Assembly: GCA_014859465.1 (NCBI GenBank)
Contig: JACUUF010000002.1
Span: 1 to 64,000 of the forward strand
Source: Methyloprofundus sp.
GTDB taxonomy: Bacteria; Pseudomonadota; Gammaproteobacteria; Methylococcales; Methylomonadaceae
DNA length: 64,000 nucleotides
Reading direction: 5' to 3'
Under the pieces are notes generated by a model. The model did not search any database. It had not been told where the DNA came from and was given only the letters and a program-made list of their open reading frames with translations. A program made the position numbers and the translations under genes. Below, one piece after another: positions 63,084 through 64,000 of the stretch; position 1 is the first letter of the stretch; each line of letters starts with the position of its first letter.

Positions 63084-63350
63084 CTAGATTGACTTACGAA
63101 TCTTTCTAGCGGTTTCTGATTGGTTCAAAGTTGATCGTGGAGTGAATAGATGCTTTAAAAAGGTTTTATGGGACCTAAAAAACATTCTCACCAACCACAG
63201 TAGCCATAGGCCTGAGTGGACAAAAATGAAGTGACTAACCTTTATAATTCCTTCAAGAATAGGTTTTGCGAGGTAATGCACGCCTGGTATCTTTTCAAGC
63301 AGCCAAAGCGCTAACAAAAAGACGATGAGGTAAACAAAAACAGTGATCAC
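63084..63350 (-). CDS. Small membrane protein
   Basis: 88 aa with N-terminal hydrophobic segment; overlaps the coupling-protein stop. Confidence 0.55.
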   Translation of the reverse strand: MITVFVYLIVFLLALWLLEKIPGVHYLAKPILEGIIKVSHFIFVHSGLWLLWLVRMFFRSHKTFLKHLFTPRSTLNQSETARKIRKSI

Positions 63351-64000
63351 TGCCCACCCCCTTTAGTGTCCTTTTTCTTTCTATTTTCTTCACGTCGGCG
63401 CTGCTGCTCTGCCTCGCTACTATTCTCAAGAAGAAATTTTTCGTAGTTTTTAGCAATATCCAAGCCTTTTTCTCCAAAAGGCAGTTTTACTCTATGCTTA
63501 TAAGGCTTAAAAATAAGCTCAGGCTTTCTTTTTTCACCCTTTTTTTCATCATCAATTGGTGTAGTAATTCTGGGGATTCTTACGTGATAGACGTCGCCAC
63601 CAATCGTAATAATGGCTTGCCCTATCTTTAAGGATGAAAGCTTGTCAATTGAAACCCTGTGCTCCTCTATCTCCCTCCAAGCTTGCCCAGTACCCTCCCC
63701 ATCCCCTTGTGTTGACTGCGGGGCGTATTGAAGCAGCTGAGCGCCGTCTGATGATGATTCAGAGTCAGTAAATGTTGGCTGATAGCGCTTAATCTTCCCA
63801 ATTATGTCTGCAGACCTCTCGGCTGATTCGTCAGACCCAAACCTAAACATGGCTTTTGTCCATGTTGACTGTAGAACCATGTCAGCAAAACTGTCTGAAA
63901 CATCAGCAAGGTTTCCATACCCCTGAAAACCGGGCATGATTGAAATACCAGCAGAGCGCGCTTGCTCGATAAGGATTGCGCTTTCTGCAATGGCGTATCG
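63347..64000 (-). CDS. Type IV coupling protein (TraD/VirD4-like), C-terminal part, truncated by window end
   Basis: frame stays open to 64000: RYAIAESAILIEQARSAGISIMPGFQGYGNLADVSDSFADMVLQSTWTKAMFRF. Confidence 0.7.
   Translation of the reverse strand, partial: RYAIAESAILIEQARSAGISIMPGFQGYGNLADVSDSFADMVLQSTWTKAMFRFGSDESAERSADIIGKIKRYQPTFTDSESSSDGAQLLQYAPQSTQGDGEGTGQAWREIEEHRVSIDKLSSLKIGQAIITIGGDVYHVRIPRITTPIDDEKKGEKRKPELIFKPYKHRVKLPFGEKGLDIAKNYEKFLLENSSEAEQQRRREENRKKKDTKGGGQ

Overview
The window covers the left ~64 kb of a large integrative conjugative element (ICE) or integrative plasmid-like element. It is inserted at the 3' end of a tRNA-Pro(GGG) gene (bases 1-49) and is probably from a gammaproteobacterium. 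From left to right: the tRNA 3' end and a tyrosine integrase; a recombination and DNA-processing block (RecD-like helicase, Sak4-like AAA_24 ATPase, RadC/JAB, DnaQ-like exonuclease, Toprim primase-like protein); many small unknown genes in single-gene units; an IS200/IS605 insertion (tnpA/tnpB); a HerA-like ATPase with an embedded DUF5710-like motif; PilZ, RecJ and HU; a cluster of unknowns with a PD-(D/E)XK-like nuclease and a second tyrosine recombinase; a PAS/degenerate-GGDEF protein, a UvrD-like helicase and an EndA-type nuclease; ParA plus a KorB/ParB-like protein; a Rep-like initiator followed by six 17-bp iterons; a VirB1-like transglycosylase, ArdC and an EAL-domain protein; a second ParB-like protein; a nearly complete F-type (MPF_F) T4SS (TraA,L,E,K,B,DsbC,V,C,F,H,G,S26 peptidase,W,TrbC,U,N); and a TraT-like lipoprotein. 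A minus-strand block then ends in a coupling-protein C-terminus cut by the window edge. The most interesting signal is non-coding. Many genes are preceded by structured 5' leaders: mutually exclusive hairpins whose sequences change while the pairing is kept, ending next to AAGGAG, or anti-SD/SD hairpins. A second signal is a dispersed palindrome, TTTAGCATGCTAAA (5 perfect and 3 near-perfect copies), resembling the KorB operator TTTAGCSGCTAAA. All product calls come from reading the sequence; no database search was run.
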